Positions 1 through 9,655 are shown, numbered from the stretch's first letter. The stretch: DNA of 64,000 nucleotides from Eubacterium plexicaudatum ASF492 (GCF_000364225.2 NZ_AQFT02000001.1:1984001-2048000), one strand, 5' to 3'. Numbers and translations: made by a program. The notes: a model not told the origin generated them from the sequence alone.

Positions 1-128
1 AAAATAAGCGCATCTATTACATTTGACTTTCCACTTGCGTTCATGCCTATTAAAATTGTTAAAGGATCAATATAAAGCACGCTGTCATCAAAGCTTTTCC
101 AGTTCTTCAATCTTAATTTCTTTATCAA
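1..128 (-). CDS. AAA family ATPase (RecF/SMC-like), N-terminal fragment cut by window edge
   Basis: An uninterrupted reading frame starts at a TTG codon (128-126), with AAGGAG at 142-137, 8 nt upstream. It reads into the window edge as an N-terminal beta strand (LKNWKSF), then the Walker A motif GMNASGKSN. This is the typical beginning of RecF/OLD/AAA_21 ATPases, which bind ATP and usually act on DNA or in defence. Only 42 codons are visible, so the family member and any partner gene cannot be named. The start is non-ATG; the only ATG in frame lies inside the Walker A loop, so TTG is the best choice. Confidence 0.75.
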   Translation of the reverse strand, partial: MIKKLRLKNWKSFDDSVLYIDPLTILIGMNASGKSNVIDALI

Positions 129-207
129 AATATCAGCTCCTTATTTCAAAATATACACCAACCATTCATAAGTTTCTGCCGTCCTCACAGTTATATTACA
201 CCCCCTG

Positions 208-936
208 TCATTTCCGATTTCTTCTCCCATGTTTAATAATCCACGCCTGCGCCTTGCTCTGCCCTGTCTTCTCCCATTGCGAAATAAGAAAATCTGCTTT
301 TTCCGGAGCGTCTTTATATAAGTCGTTGAGATTATTTCCCACGCTTTTTTGAACAAATTTCTCCGGATCATCTTTTAAGTTTGTCAGAATGACCGCATAT
401 CTTTCAAATTCATCCAATGCGACCATCAACTTTTTTGACCATGGCAGACGTGTTCGAACGCCTTCGCTTGCAAGCCGTCGGACGTGCACATTTTCATCGG
501 AGGTCCATATGATCAGCTCGTCCATCACCTCTTTCGGATGTTCTTTCAGCAAAGGACGGATCGCATATTCTCCGGTAAATCTTTTAGTCAGTTCTTTTAA
601 AAACGAAAGCGACAGCATCCAATTTTCGTTACCACACCGCTCAACATATCTTCCAATTGGCCACAACCACCAGCCCAGATTGAACATGCCTTCCGGCTGT
701 TCCAGTTCCGGACCGAGCATTTGAAAAAAAGCCTGCACATTTTTGGAATAATCGTCCGGTATACTTTGTTGCAAAGCATCCGTAATCTGATCCAACCTTG
801 CAAACAATTCTTTGTCATCCAGCCTTCCAATCAGGGAATCACAAAAGTATTTTTCATCAAAGTCCGGTGTTACAGAACGTATTTTCCGAGAAAAGTTTAA
901 AATGTAATCGTCATTATAATGGTCTTTATGTTTCAT
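208..936 (-). CDS. DNA alkylation repair protein (AlkD-like HEAT-repeat family)
   Basis: This 242-residue, all-helical protein belongs to the DNA_alkylation (PF08713) HEAT-repeat family, whose studied members (AlkD/AlkC) remove N3- and N7-alkylated purines. Visible family features are the central HPKEVMDELIIW helix, the repeat VRRLASEGVRTRLPW, and the conserved C-terminal block FVQKSVGNNLNDL followed by AWIIKHGRR. Its start overlaps the stop of the upstream YbaK-like gene by ATGA, so the two are probably translated in sequence. Substrate preference cannot be read from sequence. Confidence 0.85.
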   Translation of the reverse strand: MKHKDHYNDDYILNFSRKIRSVTPDFDEKYFCDSLIGRLDDKELFARLDQITDALQQSIPDDYSKNVQAFFQMLGPELEQPEGMFNLGWWLWPIGRYVERCGNENWMLSLSFLKELTKRFTGEYAIRPLLKEHPKEVMDELIIWTSDENVHVRRLASEGVRTRLPWSKKLMVALDEFERYAVILTNLKDDPEKFVQKSVGNNLNDLYKDAPEKADFLISQWEKTGQSKAQAWIIKHGRRNRK

Positions 937-1418
937 GCCTGCCCGCCCCTTTCATATCCTTTGCAGACATCTATCCATTCGACAAAAGAAGAATATTTTT
1001 CAAGTTCCGGAATCGTAAGCTCTATGGCGCTGTTAGAACTGCCGCAGACCGGAAAAACCGTATCAAAACATTTCAATGAAATGTCCAAATATACCCGAAC
1101 GCCTTCCTTTACCGCAAACGGACAGACTCCGCCCACGGCATGGCCTACCAACGTTTCTACTTCTTCCGGCAAAAGCATTTTCGCCTTTTTTTGAAATGTG
1201 GCTTTATATTTGGGATTATCAATTTTCGCATCGCCGACAGCCACAATAAGCACTGCTCCTTCATCTCCCATAAAGGAAAGTGTTTTGGCGATTCTCTGCG
1301 GTTCACAGTGCAGTGCATGAGCGGCAAGTTCTACCGTTGCGCTGGAAACATCAAATTCGCGTATCCGCTCTTCCATTCCATATTTTTTAAAATACGTTTT
1401 TACATTCTCGATTGCCAT
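933..1418 (-). CDS. YbaK/EbsC-family aminoacyl-tRNA deacylase-like protein
   Basis: A 161-residue single-domain protein of the YbaK/ProX family, which hydrolyses mischarged aminoacyl-tRNA in trans. Diagnostic stretches are the N-terminal TVELAAHALHCEP helix, the RIAKTLSF strand with the conserved Lys, VLIVAVGDAKID, and the loop VGHAVGGVCPFAV that shapes the pocket in this family. The start at 1418 is chosen because GGAGG lies 8 nt upstream; an in-frame codon five residues earlier has no ribosome site. It overlaps the alkylation-repair gene by 4 bases. Confidence 0.88.
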   Translation of the reverse strand: MAIENVKTYFKKYGMEERIREFDVSSATVELAAHALHCEPQRIAKTLSFMGDEGAVLIVAVGDAKIDNPKYKATFQKKAKMLLPEEVETLVGHAVGGVCPFAVKEGVRVYLDISLKCFDTVFPVCGSSNSAIELTIPELEKYSSFVEWIDVCKGYERGGQA

Positions 1419-1441
1419 CTTTGTTTCCTCCAAAAATCAGT

Positions 1442-1472
1442 ATAAAAGGGGTAATTATATTACCCCTTTTAT
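1442..1472 (-). terminator. Intrinsic terminator after rubrerythrin
   Basis: A perfect 13-bp inverted repeat (1442-1454 with 1460-1472, 5-base loop) lies between the rubrerythrin stop at 1487 and the start of the YbaK-like gene. The arms begin with A-rich and end with TTTT runs, so it may stop transcription from either side. Confidence 0.75.
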
Positions 1473-1486
1473 ACCATAAACACACT

Positions 1487-2029
1487 TTAGTAATTTTGCG
1501 CATGTACTTCGAAATAGCTCTGCGGATGATTGCAGGTCGGACATACTTCCGGCGCTTTTGTACCTGTTACAATATGGCCACAGTTTCTGCATTCCCATAC
1601 TTTTACTTCGCTCTTTTCAAATACGGCGGCTGTTTCCACATTTTTCAATAATGCACGATACCGCTCTTCATGATGTTTTTCAATCTCTCCGACACGTCTG
1701 AATTTTTCCGCAAGTTCCGGGAAACCTTCTTCTTCCGCTGTCTTTGCAAAATTTTCGTACATATCTGTCCATTCAAAGTTTTCTCCGTCTGCAGCAGCCG
1801 TAAGATTTTCCTTTGTATCACCGATACCGCTCAATTCCTTAAACCACATTTTTGCATGTTCTTTTTCATTCTCCGCTGTTTTTAAAAACAGACCGGCGAT
1901 CTGTTCATATCCTTCCTTTTTTGCCACGGAAGCAAAATACGTGTATTTGTTACGTGCCTGGGATTCTCCTGCAAATGCCGCCTCCAGATTTTTTTCCGTC
2001 TGTGTTCCCGTATATTTTGTCGCTTTCAT
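1487..2029 (-). CDS. rbr: Rubrerythrin
   Basis: A 180-residue non-haem iron peroxidase that reduces hydrogen peroxide in anaerobes, taking electrons from rubredoxin-type carriers. The N-terminal four-helix ferritin-like domain shows the two iron-ligand helices ([10 protein letters not shown], and [10 protein letters not shown] with the paired EKHHEERY later). The C-terminal rubredoxin domain has the two CxxC knuckles (CRNCGH and CPTCNH) near residues 146-168. AAGGAGG precedes the ATG. It sits just downstream of a rubredoxin-containing flavoprotein gene (17-bp gap), and a terminator follows. Function is secure. Confidence 0.96.
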   Translation of the reverse strand: MKATKYTGTQTEKNLEAAFAGESQARNKYTYFASVAKKEGYEQIAGLFLKTAENEKEHAKMWFKELSGIGDTKENLTAAADGENFEWTDMYENFAKTAEEEGFPELAEKFRRVGEIEKHHEERYRALLKNVETAAVFEKSEVKVWECRNCGHIVTGTKAPEVCPTCNHPQSYFEVHAQNY

Positions 2030-2045
2030 TCTTTTTCCTCCTTAA

Positions 2046-3452
2046 CTATTTGGCACTGCAGCCTGCATGTGCAATATCGGTATATTCTGCTATTTCCTTA
2101 TTGATGGTGCAAAGATCATCTGTCGACATTCCGTGAATATCCGGATTGCCCGTAATTCGTGCAAACGTTTTTAACTCTTCCGCGGAACATTTCATGTAAT
2201 TTTCCACCCGCTTTGCAGCCGCCTCCACATGTAATCTTTCACGCAGCTTTTCATCCTGTGTCGCCACTCCGACCGGGCACATGCCGGTACCGCAGATGCG
2301 ATACTGCTGACACGCTGCCGCAACCATGGCGGCCGAGGCAATGGCAACGGCATCCGCACCCATGGCAATGGCTTTTGCAAAGTCGGAAGATACCCGCAGA
2401 CCGCCTGTAATTACAAGATCAATATCCGAACCGACCAGATCCAGATATTTTCTGGCACGGGAAAGTGCATAAATAGTCGGTACGCTGGTGGAATCGCGTA
2501 TAATAGAAGGTGAAGCTCCTGTTGCACCGCCCCGTCCGTCGATTGTTATAAAATCCGGTTCGGCGTAAACACAGAATTCCAGGTCTTTCTCAATCCGTCC
2601 GGCAGCGATTTTAATGCCAATCGGCCTGCCCTCGCTTCTTGTGCGAAGCTCGCTTACCAGATTTTTCAAATCGTCCGCATTCTGAATATCGGAAAACCGG
2701 GAAGGGCTGATAACATCCTCCCCAAGCGGTTTATTTCGAATTTTTGCAATCTCAGGCGTTACCTTACTGCCCGGAAGATGTCCTCCCATGCCTGGTTTTG
2801 TCCCCTGCCCGATTTTAATCTCAATCGCATCGGATGTTCTCAAATTTTCGTCGGTAACGCTGTACAGGTTCGGCACATATTCAAAAATATATTTGTATGC
2901 AGCCTCTTTTTCTTCCGGAAGAATTCCTCCTTCTCCGCTGCACATCGCCGTTCCTGCCGCTGCGCTGCCTTTTGCAAGCGCAATTTTTGTTTCTTTGGAC
3001 AGTGCGCCGAAAGACATATGGGAAATATAAAACGGTATTTGAAGCTCCATCGGTTTTTTCGCATGCTTTCCTATCACCGTCTTCAAACATACCTCTGCAT
3101 GCTCATCCAACGGCATTGGGTTTAACTGCGCTCCCAACACATATACATCATCCCAGTTCGGCATTGGCATCTGCGTGCCCATTGCTTCAATTGCCGATTT
3201 TCCGGAAACCGCCATCTCGTGTATTTCTTTCATATAGCGATACTCGCTGTCTGTCTTTCCGGTTTCCTTCGGATAGTTCAAATCCACTCCATCTGCGTTT
3301 GCGGAAACCGTCTGTGTTATGTTCTGACTTTCCAGCGCCTTAAATTTTTCCGGCGGCTGCTTGCAGATCGGACATTCCGTTAATTCACTAAATTTCCGGC
3401 CCTCTTTTTCTTCGTCAAACACATATCCACAAATACTGCATTTGTAGACCAT
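2046..3452 (-). CDS. Rubredoxin domain fused to glutamate-synthase-like FMN oxidoreductase
   Basis: A 468-residue fusion. Residues 1-45 form a rubredoxin module with two Cys pairs (CSICGY, CPICKQ). The rest is the GltB-like TIM-barrel domain (Glu_synthase family), with the FMN-region GRGGATGAS, VITGGLRVSSD and a 3Fe-4S-type cysteine cluster CRICGTGMCPVGVAT (written here without its first residues). It lacks the glutaminase and lyase domains of full glutamate synthase, so the true reaction is unknown. A redox role with the adjacent rubrerythrin is plausible because the genes are 17 bp apart and rubrerythrin needs an electron donor; that link is inference. Confidence 0.88.
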   Translation of the reverse strand: MVYKCSICGYVFDEEKEGRKFSELTECPICKQPPEKFKALESQNITQTVSANADGVDLNYPKETGKTDSEYRYMKEIHEMAVSGKSAIEAMGTQMPMPNWDDVYVLGAQLNPMPLDEHAEVCLKTVIGKHAKKPMELQIPFYISHMSFGALSKETKIALAKGSAAAGTAMCSGEGGILPEEKEAAYKYIFEYVPNLYSVTDENLRTSDAIEIKIGQGTKPGMGGHLPGSKVTPEIAKIRNKPLGEDVISPSRFSDIQNADDLKNLVSELRTRSEGRPIGIKIAAGRIEKDLEFCVYAEPDFITIDGRGGATGASPSIIRDSTSVPTIYALSRARKYLDLVGSDIDLVITGGLRVSSDFAKAIAMGADAVAIASAAMVAAACQQYRICGTGMCPVGVATQDEKLRERLHVEAAAKRVENYMKCSAEELKTFARITGNPDIHGMSTDDLCTINKEIAEYTDIAHAGCSAK

Positions 3453-3582
3453 TATAAATACCTCCTCGTTTGTATTTCTTTGTTATGTTACGTCCCCTAA
3501 AATTTTATCATATATTCTTTTGAAATACTACTAAATTTGCATTTTCCGAAGAATTCTGTCTATCGCAAATGTACGGAATTAT

Positions 3583-3613
3583 AAAAACAGCCCCTGTCCT
3601 CCGACAGGGGCTG
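3583..3613 (-). terminator. Strong intrinsic terminator ending the carbohydrate operon
   Basis: An 11-bp GC-rich hairpin (3588-3598 with 3603-3613, 4-base loop) is followed on the minus strand by TTTTT. It lies 34 bases after the kinase stop codon and closes the operon. Confidence 0.92.
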
Positions 3614-3646
3614 CTACATTTATAACCACATCCACGCTATTTGCGA

Positions 3647-4522
3647 TTACCGCATCAAAACCATATTTACCGCATCTTTCCAGCCTTTATAAAGTCTTGT
3701 ACATTCTTCTTTCGCCAGGCTGCTTTCAAATCTCCTGCGGTTCATTTTATCGAAAACCGTCCGATCGTAAATACCTGTGGCAAGTCCTGCCGCATATGCG
3801 GCGCCGATACCCGATAATTCTTCTGTCTCCGGGATGCTCACCGGAATTCCCAGCAGATCGCTCTGAAACTGCATCAGATAGTCATTTTGCGTCGGTCCGC
3901 CATCTGCCCGCAGTTCCGCAAGCTTCATGCCGCCGGCCTCTTTCATCACCCGTACAACATCCGTAATCTGATAAGCAATGCTGTCAAGAGCCGCTTTTAC
4001 GATTTCCGCTTTTCCTGTCGTTCTCGTTATGCCGCAGATCAGAGCCTTTGCTTCACTGTTCCAGTAAGGCGCGCCAAGTCCGGAAAATGCCGGCACCAGG
4101 TAAGTCTGATCCCCTTTTCTGCTTTTTTTCGCAAGCTCCTGCGTTTCGGCTGCCGATGCGATCATCCCGACTTCTTCTTTTAGCCAGGTAATGACAGCTC
4201 CCGTATAATTAATATTTCCTTCCAGCACATAGTTGACTGTTCCATCCATCGACCATGCAAGTGATGTTACGATGCCAAGGTCTGTGAACACCGGCTGCTC
4301 ACCCGTATTCATCATAATGGACGAACCCGTTCCATAGGTCGCCTTGACCATCCCCGCCTGCAGACATCCCTGTCCGAACAGAGCTCCGTGTGAATCTCCC
4401 ATTACGCCCCGAATCGGCACCGGCTTATCCAAATAGCCGTCAAAATCCGTCTCGCCATAATCCCCGTTGGAATCCGTCACCTGCGGCATGCACGATTCGT
4501 CTATACAGACAGTCCGGCGCAA
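3647..4522 (-). pseudogene. C-terminal half of an FGGY-family carbohydrate kinase (5' part missing)
   Basis: About 290 residues of an FGGY sugar kinase, matching only the second half of a normal ~500-residue enzyme. Visible are the start of domain II (RGVMGDSHGALFGQG), the ATP-site stretch ATYGTGSSIMMNTG, and the C-terminal adenosine-binding region ADGGPTQNDYLMQFQSDLL. The N-terminal sugar-binding half is absent. Upstream, the sequence changes at about 4495-4515 directly into a glycosidase gene in another frame, so the open frame begins only at a TTG in foreign sequence. Glycerol kinase-like enzymes are the closest by eye. Given the GH140-like neighbours, an apulose or pentulose kinase is possible, but that is inference. 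The product is unlikely to be active. Confidence 0.8.
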
Positions 4523-5047
4523 GTCGTTTTAAAATCTCTGCGGCATACACATAGTAGTTCTTTGTCTCTTCCTGCGGAAAATCCGTGTCGCCGCTTATGA
4601 CATAAATCGGTTCAAACGGCGTAAACACCTCATGTACTTTTCTTACATACGGTTCAATCGCATCAAATGGAAGAATCCCATCCCCTAACAGGTTCGACGC
4701 CCATGTACCCGGTACATAATTACACCATAAGACAACAAGCGCCAGTTCAAACCCTTCCTGCTTAGCCTTTTGGCACATTTGAGCCGCATGTACAAAGTAG
4801 GCGTCGTTCAGCCGGTACGGATCCTGATCGACAAACGGCTTATAATCAAGCTCCGTCGCCGAAGCGTCCCATTGAGGCAGAATATTGATCTGGAGCACAT
4901 TAAACCCCTGTGCCTTTCTTTTATACAGATAAAAATCCCATTCTTCGTCCGTAATATTCGTAAACGCCGACCAGCACGTATCCGCCAGATAGAAAAAATG
5001 CCTGCCGTCTTTTACGAGCGTTTTTTATTGTGCGCAATTTTCAGCAT
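4506..5047 (-). pseudogene. DUF4038/GH140-like glycoside hydrolase, N-terminal half, frameshifted and truncated
   Basis: A second DUF4038 TIM-barrel glycosidase begins at ATG 5047, overlapping the previous gene. After 8 codons a run of six A (plus-strand T at 5021-5026) breaks the frame. One added base gives KKTLVKDGRHFFYLADTCWSA, the classic family opening, then the barrel strands GFNVLQINILPQWD and ALVVLWCNYVP. The frame then runs into kinase sequence near 4506. Roughly 175 of an expected 400-450 residues remain. A substrate such as apiose- or arabinose-containing pectin side chains is only suggested by family and context. Confidence 0.78.
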
Positions 5048-6654
5048 ACGTCTTCCCCGCTTTCCTTTTTTACTACAACCAGACACCAGTCGTCCATATC
5101 GGGTTTGACCGGAATCTCCCATGTATGACCTGTGATTTTAAATTCATAACCGTGCGTATCATATTGCCCGGTTCGCGGATGATACCACCGCATCGTGTAG
5201 ACACCCGGACAAAATCCGTCAAGAACACCTGTTTTCCGGGATGCCTGCGGATAATAAAATACCCACCGTTTCAGATCTTTGGTTACCGTAATAAGCGGCA
5301 TTTTCTTTCCGAACGGATTGCCGTCTGCCCCCTGCTTTGTCTGATTGCGATAAGGATACAGTTCCCAGAATTTCTGCTCTTCATAAAACGACCGCATATA
5401 GCCCATCTGTGCGCCGCCCGGCGCGTCGATTGCCTCCGCTCATATCATATCAAACCGGTTAAACAGCGACATCGGATTGTCCTGGCCTTTTTCCCAGACG
5501 ACATCCCAGATCCCCTGCGCTCCATACGTATAACCGCAGCCGCCTGCCTGCACGGACAGATAGGCAACCCGCCTTACCATATCATCCGTACAAAGTCGGG
5601 TGCCGTTTTCTTCCAAAGTTGAGCAGTACTCGTAAAAGGCTTCCCCTTCCACAAAAGGTTTGTCGCCATGTTCTTCCAGAAAAGCCGTATAATCGTCGGC
5701 ACTTACAACAAAGTCGCCATGCCCTGCCTGATTCAGCGTAAAATCCATCCAGTCTTCGTCCTGATAGTAAGAAGCAAACGGTCGTTCATTCGTATAATGT
5801 GCCGTCATCGGATGGTGGTAGCTGTCCGCTTCGTGTATCGTAAGCGCCACATTTCTCCATGCGTCGATGTAGAAAGGCTGTTTTGCCCTGTCATATCCGG
5901 CTGTCTCTCCGGCAAGCGTCCATACCATCGGCAGCGCACCGTAACGCGCTATCATATAGCGGGCAAGCTGCGCGTAGGTTTCTTCCTGCCCTTCGATCGA
6001 CATAAACCATGCGAGACCCAACGCATTTACAATTCCCCGATCCGCCAGATAATACATTCTGCGGTCCAGTTCCTTTTGATAAAATTCCACATTCGGCAGT
6101 CCCGCATCGTCCCAGTAACGACTGTCTCCGCCCATACAGGCATCGCTTCGTAAGTTCGTCTGATAGACTGTATAACCCTGTGCGGCTCGTTTATCAATCA
6201 TGCCCCGAAACATGCTGTCCATGGCCGGATGATTGGACGCATCCCATTTTTCCCGGTAGGAAAACTCCCAGTGCGTATCACCCAACCAGAAAAACGGCGT
6301 CCCGTCCGCATAAGTAAAATACCGCCTGTCGTCGCTGATTTTTAAAAATCCATGCCTGTAAATATCCAAACTGCCCGTATACGGCACACATTCCACCTGC
6401 CCTGTCCGCCGATCCAGTCCGGAATCACGTTCGGCGCTCAGGCTGTAGTTCCATATGCCTGTCTCGGTCGGTGCAAACGAAATCACATATTTCGCGCCGC
6501 CGTCCCAGTAAGCCTCTCTTGTAATAACTCTGCCGGACGGCGCCGTAAAAACCGCGGTAACCGTACAGTCCAAAAAAGGATTTTCATACGTTTTGCTGCT
6601 TTCAAACTCCAGACAGATCACTCTGTGTAACTGTACGCTGTTTGCCGCGCCCAT
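5041..6654 (-). CDS. DUF5060-DUF4038 (GH140-like) glycoside hydrolase, interrupted by in-frame TGA
   Basis: About 537 codons encode an N-terminal beta-sandwich (DUF5060, residues 1-100), a DUF4038 TIM-barrel (from DGTPFFWLGDTHWEF, about 115-405) and a C-terminal beta domain (DUF5605-like). An in-frame TGA at 5442-5440 separates the barrel from the last 132 codons; both sides are in the same frame and both match the family. In relatives this position (before EAIDAPGGAQMGYMR) is normally Trp, so TGG to TGA is the simplest change. Likely role: intracellular removal of a terminal sugar from a plant side chain, since no signal peptide is present. Its start shares one base with the stop of the upstream hydrolase (TGATG). 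Confidence 0.82.
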
Positions 6655-8126
6655 CAGTCAAGCCCCCTTTCTTTTGCAAGCAGGACCGCTATTCGAACAA
6701 GTGTTTTGCCGTCTTCTTCGCAGATAAATCCTTTGGATATCTGCTCTTTCGTATCTTCCAGACAGAGTTTTTCATACTTTGCCAGACTGCCGTACAGTTC
6801 TTTTAGAAAAGCCGGTGAAAAAGCTTCTTCGTACCCAAACAGAGGGTCTTTATCTGAAGACAGATCTACGAAACTCTGCCCTGGCTCAACCGTACTGGCC
6901 GCATAATACCGTCCGGTCGGATAATTCAAAAGACAGGTGCGCAGTCCCCCGATCGTATTACCAAACACATCTTTTCGGTTATTCCCGGATGCATCTACCG
7001 GTATTCTCGCGCAGCTGTTTGGGCCACTTCCTTCCCTGACCCAACGGAATAAATTACGAAAAGCGCCGGCAAATAAAATCTGCGACGGATAATTGTTTCC
7101 ATGGGCATGCTTTCCGATATATGCAGGCAGCATGCCGATTCTTTTCAAATCCGGATCTTCCTGATAATAATTGACATAGCTGTACATCGTATCATGACTG
7201 GCTCCGGTTACTTCATATTCCCGGTACATAAAATCCGGATAGTCGCTGTCCGGACGTTTTGTCCGAAACGCATCAAAAGCCCCGTTTTCGCTTTCGGTCT
7301 GCACCGACAAAAACGGCTGTTCCACATGCTCTACCCGTTTCAGAGAAAAATGATAATCCATCAGAGCTTCGTACTGATTGACCGGTATAATCAGATTTCT
7401 CACACCGCCGCCTGCCAGATATCCGTCAAATACCTGCCCGTCCCGTCTGACTTCTTCGCGGTACGCAAAGCTGTTGACGTAACGGAACAAATAACATGCC
7501 GACTGTGACCATCCGGTCAGATACAAATAGCGGTTTGGAACCCTGTGCAGCGGATTTTGAGAATCATCCGTACGAAGCAGCCATGCCAGTTCCGTAAGCA
7601 TGTCCCAAAACAACCCGGTCTCATAACGGATATCCAAATCCGGTAAAATGCCCCGCTCTCTGATCTGTTCCTCTGTAAACGGAAACGGTTCATCCATATG
7701 CGGATTGTCCCAGGACAGGCATCCGTAACGCGCTTCGTCAAACTCTTTCATCTTGGCAATGGTGTTTGGCTTACTGGTAATGCCGACATATATATCCCCG
7801 TCACGCATCAGCTTTTCGTACCCTAATATCCACATCCGCTCAATTTCCATAAATGACGTCGGATTGATAATTTCTATCACAATATTGCCGCTGGCCTCGT
7901 CCGGATTTTGCGGCATGCGCACGATCATACGGTTGCAATACGCAACATCCGTATCCTTAACCGCAACCGCTCCCATTGTTCCGACACTTTGATAAATATT
8001 GGCGGTTCCGTCTATATAGTATTCTTTTTCCACATATGCATATTTGTGAAAATCAATATAACGGGCCGCGCCTGCAAACGGATAGTTAGATTCATCAATT
8101 GGAATTTCCCGTACATTCTTTATCAT
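6654..8126 (-). CDS. Alpha/beta hydrolase domain-containing protein (PF20091-like)
   Basis: A 490-residue protein of the large alpha/beta hydrolase_10-type family. The nucleophile elbow GWSQSACYLFRY (GxSxS) lies near residue 215, and a late conserved HGNNYP segment may hold the catalytic His region. There is no signal peptide. The start at 8126 has AAGGAGG 7 nt upstream; an earlier in-frame ATG has none. It probably removes an ester group from a glycan that the adjacent glycosidases then cut; this is inference from operon position. Stop and start are shared with the GH140-like gene downstream. Confidence 0.78.
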   Translation of the reverse strand: MIKNVREIPIDESNYPFAGAARYIDFHKYAYVEKEYYIDGTANIYQSVGTMGAVAVKDTDVAYCNRMIVRMPQNPDEASGNIVIEIINPTSFMEIERMWILGYEKLMRDGDIYVGITSKPNTIAKMKEFDEARYGCLSWDNPHMDEPFPFTEEQIRERGILPDLDIRYETGLFWDMLTELAWLLRTDDSQNPLHRVPNRYLYLTGWSQSACYLFRYVNSFAYREEVRRDGQVFDGYLAGGGVRNLIIPVNQYEALMDYHFSLKRVEHVEQPFLSVQTESENGAFDAFRTKRPDSDYPDFMYREYEVTGASHDTMYSYVNYYQEDPDLKRIGMLPAYIGKHAHGNNYPSQILFAGAFRNLFRWVREGSGPNSCARIPVDASGNNRKDVFGNTIGGLRTCLLNYPTGRYYAASTVEPGQSFVDLSSDKDPLFGYEEAFSPAFLKELYGSLAKYEKLCLEDTKEQISKGFICEEDGKTLVRIAVLLAKERGLD

Positions 8127-8155
8127 ATCTCGTCCTCCTTTTCTCATATTTTTTA

Positions 8156-8202
8156 CAAAAAAGGTTCAAGAAATGATCCGTAAATCTCTTGAACCTTTTT
8201 TG
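8156..8202 (-). terminator. Intrinsic terminator after PTS EIIBC
   Basis: A 16-bp perfect inverted repeat (8156-8171 with 8187-8202) ends in CCTTTTTTG on the minus strand. It separates the PTS gene (stop at 8231) from the hydrolase operon and probably allows partial read-through. Confidence 0.85.
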
Positions 8203-8230
8203 CACATTTGGCGTGTTTATGCTCCGGGCG

Positions 8231-9655
8231 TCAGGCTTTTTTCGCTTTTTTTCCTTTAAAGTTTTTCAGTCCGTCACCGCCATCGCCAAATCCAATTACA
8301 ATACCGACTGCGGCAGCTGCCACAAATGCAGCGGCGCATGCAATACATGCATAAACAAAATTCGTACCTGGGCCGCCGGCATACTGCAAAACCGTTAAGA
8401 AATTAGCAGCCCCCATCGTATAAACAGCTACTTTTAAAATACCGCCGACAAGACCGCCGATAAATCCTCCCACAATCTGGCATATCATCGCACGTTTATT
8501 TCGAAGAAGAACACCGAACAGCGTCGGTTCCGAAATACCGCCGACAATCAGTGTAATCACATTGGCACCTGCCATCTGCTTTTCTTCTCCCTTTGTCCGC
8601 AAAAAGTAAGCGACAGCCATACCCATCAGCGCATAGTTGGCAATATTGGAACCGGCCAGTACAATCGGGTCATATCCTAATGTCGTAAGATTTAACAGTG
8701 CAATCTGAATGACGGCAATATGCATGCCTGTCGCTACCAGGAACGGCCAGAAAGCTGCAATGAGCGCAATTGCAAGTGGTCCCGCAATATCATATACCGC
8801 ACTGAAGAAGGTACTTAATCCCATACCCATCCAGTTGCCGATCGGCGCTAACACACAAAATGTTAAGGGCAGCATAATAAACATGGTTGCAAACGGAACA
8901 CCGATAATCTTAATCGATCTTGGTATGTATTGATCAAAAAACCGAAATACGTAAGACAGTGCAAATACCATCAGTAAAGAAGGCAGCACCGACTGCGTAT
9001 AATTATTCAGCTGCATCGGTATAAAGCCATATACGTTGAACGGCTCTCCTGCTTCGACAAGATTTAAAATATTCGGGTCGATCAGCAGGCAGCTAAGCAG
9101 CATAGCAATCGGAATGCTCGTATTGAGTTTTTTCGCAGCGCCCCATGCCACAAAAATCGGCATAAAATAAAATCCCGCATTTCCGACAATGTAAAGCGTC
9201 TGCATAAGCGCAGATTCATTTGGCAACACTTTTAACAGGTCCGGTCCCAGAATCGCATAAAACATTTTGAAGAAACCGGCTCCCATCATAATCGGCAGCG
9301 TTGGAGCAATTGAGCCCGAAACATAATCCAGTAATTTGGCCGGTACCTTTTTTATGTCAAACGGCTCTTTTTCGTCCAGATTTTCGTCTACTGCCTGAGC
9401 GGCTCCCAAACCGGCCATTGCGCAAAATTCCGGATACACTTCGGATACATGCTGTCCGATAATAATCTGGAACTGTTCGCCGGAAAACTGTGCCCCAAGC
9501 ACTCCTTTGATTCCTTTTACCTCACCGATGTCTATTTTTGATCTGTCTTTCAGATTCAGGCGTAATCTTGTCATGCAGTGAAGCGCATTCGAGATATTGT
9601 CTTTACCGCCGACTTTTTCCAGAATCTGTTCACAAAATTCCGTATATTTAGCCAT
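8231..9655 (-). CDS. PTS beta-glucoside-type transporter subunit EIIBC
   Basis: A 474-residue sugar permease of the glucose/sucrose/beta-glucoside PTS superfamily. Residues 1-90 are the EIIB domain with the phosphorylation site Cys27 (NALHCMTRLRL). The rest is the EIIC membrane domain of about ten helices, including the conserved GMHIAVIQ and GGISEPTLFGV loops. There is no fused EIIA; that is supplied by the separate gene at 12170-12628. Expression is controlled by the LicT target and terminator directly upstream. The sugar is not determinable; the neighbouring GH43 suggests an aryl- or plant-derived glycoside or disaccharide. Confidence 0.93.
   Translation of the reverse strand: MAKYTEFCEQILEKVGGKDNISNALHCMTRLRLNLKDRSKIDIGEVKGIKGVLGAQFSGEQFQIIIGQHVSEVYPEFCAMAGLGAAQAVDENLDEKEPFDIKKVPAKLLDYVSGSIAPTLPIMMGAGFFKMFYAILGPDLLKVLPNESALMQTLYIVGNAGFYFMPIFVAWGAAKKLNTSIPIAMLLSCLLIDPNILNLVEAGEPFNVYGFIPMQLNNYTQSVLPSLLMVFALSYVFRFFDQYIPRSIKIIGVPFATMFIMLPLTFCVLAPIGNWMGMGLSTFFSAVYDIAGPLAIALIAAFWPFLVATGMHIAVIQIALLNLTTLGYDPIVLAGSNIANYALMGMAVAYFLRTKGEEKQMAGANVITLIVGGISEPTLFGVLLRNKRAMICQIVGGFIGGLVGGILKVAVYTMGAANFLTVLQYAGGPGTNFVYACIACAAAFVAAAAVGIVIGFGDGGDGLKNFKGKKAKKA

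Noticed and set aside
5041..6654. TGA recoded as Trp or selenocysteine
   Set aside because: Many genes here end cleanly at TGA, often in ATGA overlaps, so TGA is a normal stop; no SECIS-like hairpin is evident after this TGA. A point change or read error is simpler.
7101..7508. Long plus-strand reading frames opposite the hydrolase and other genes
   Set aside because: They mirror conserved minus-strand genes, lack ribosome sites and do not show protein-family patterns; they are antisense shadows.
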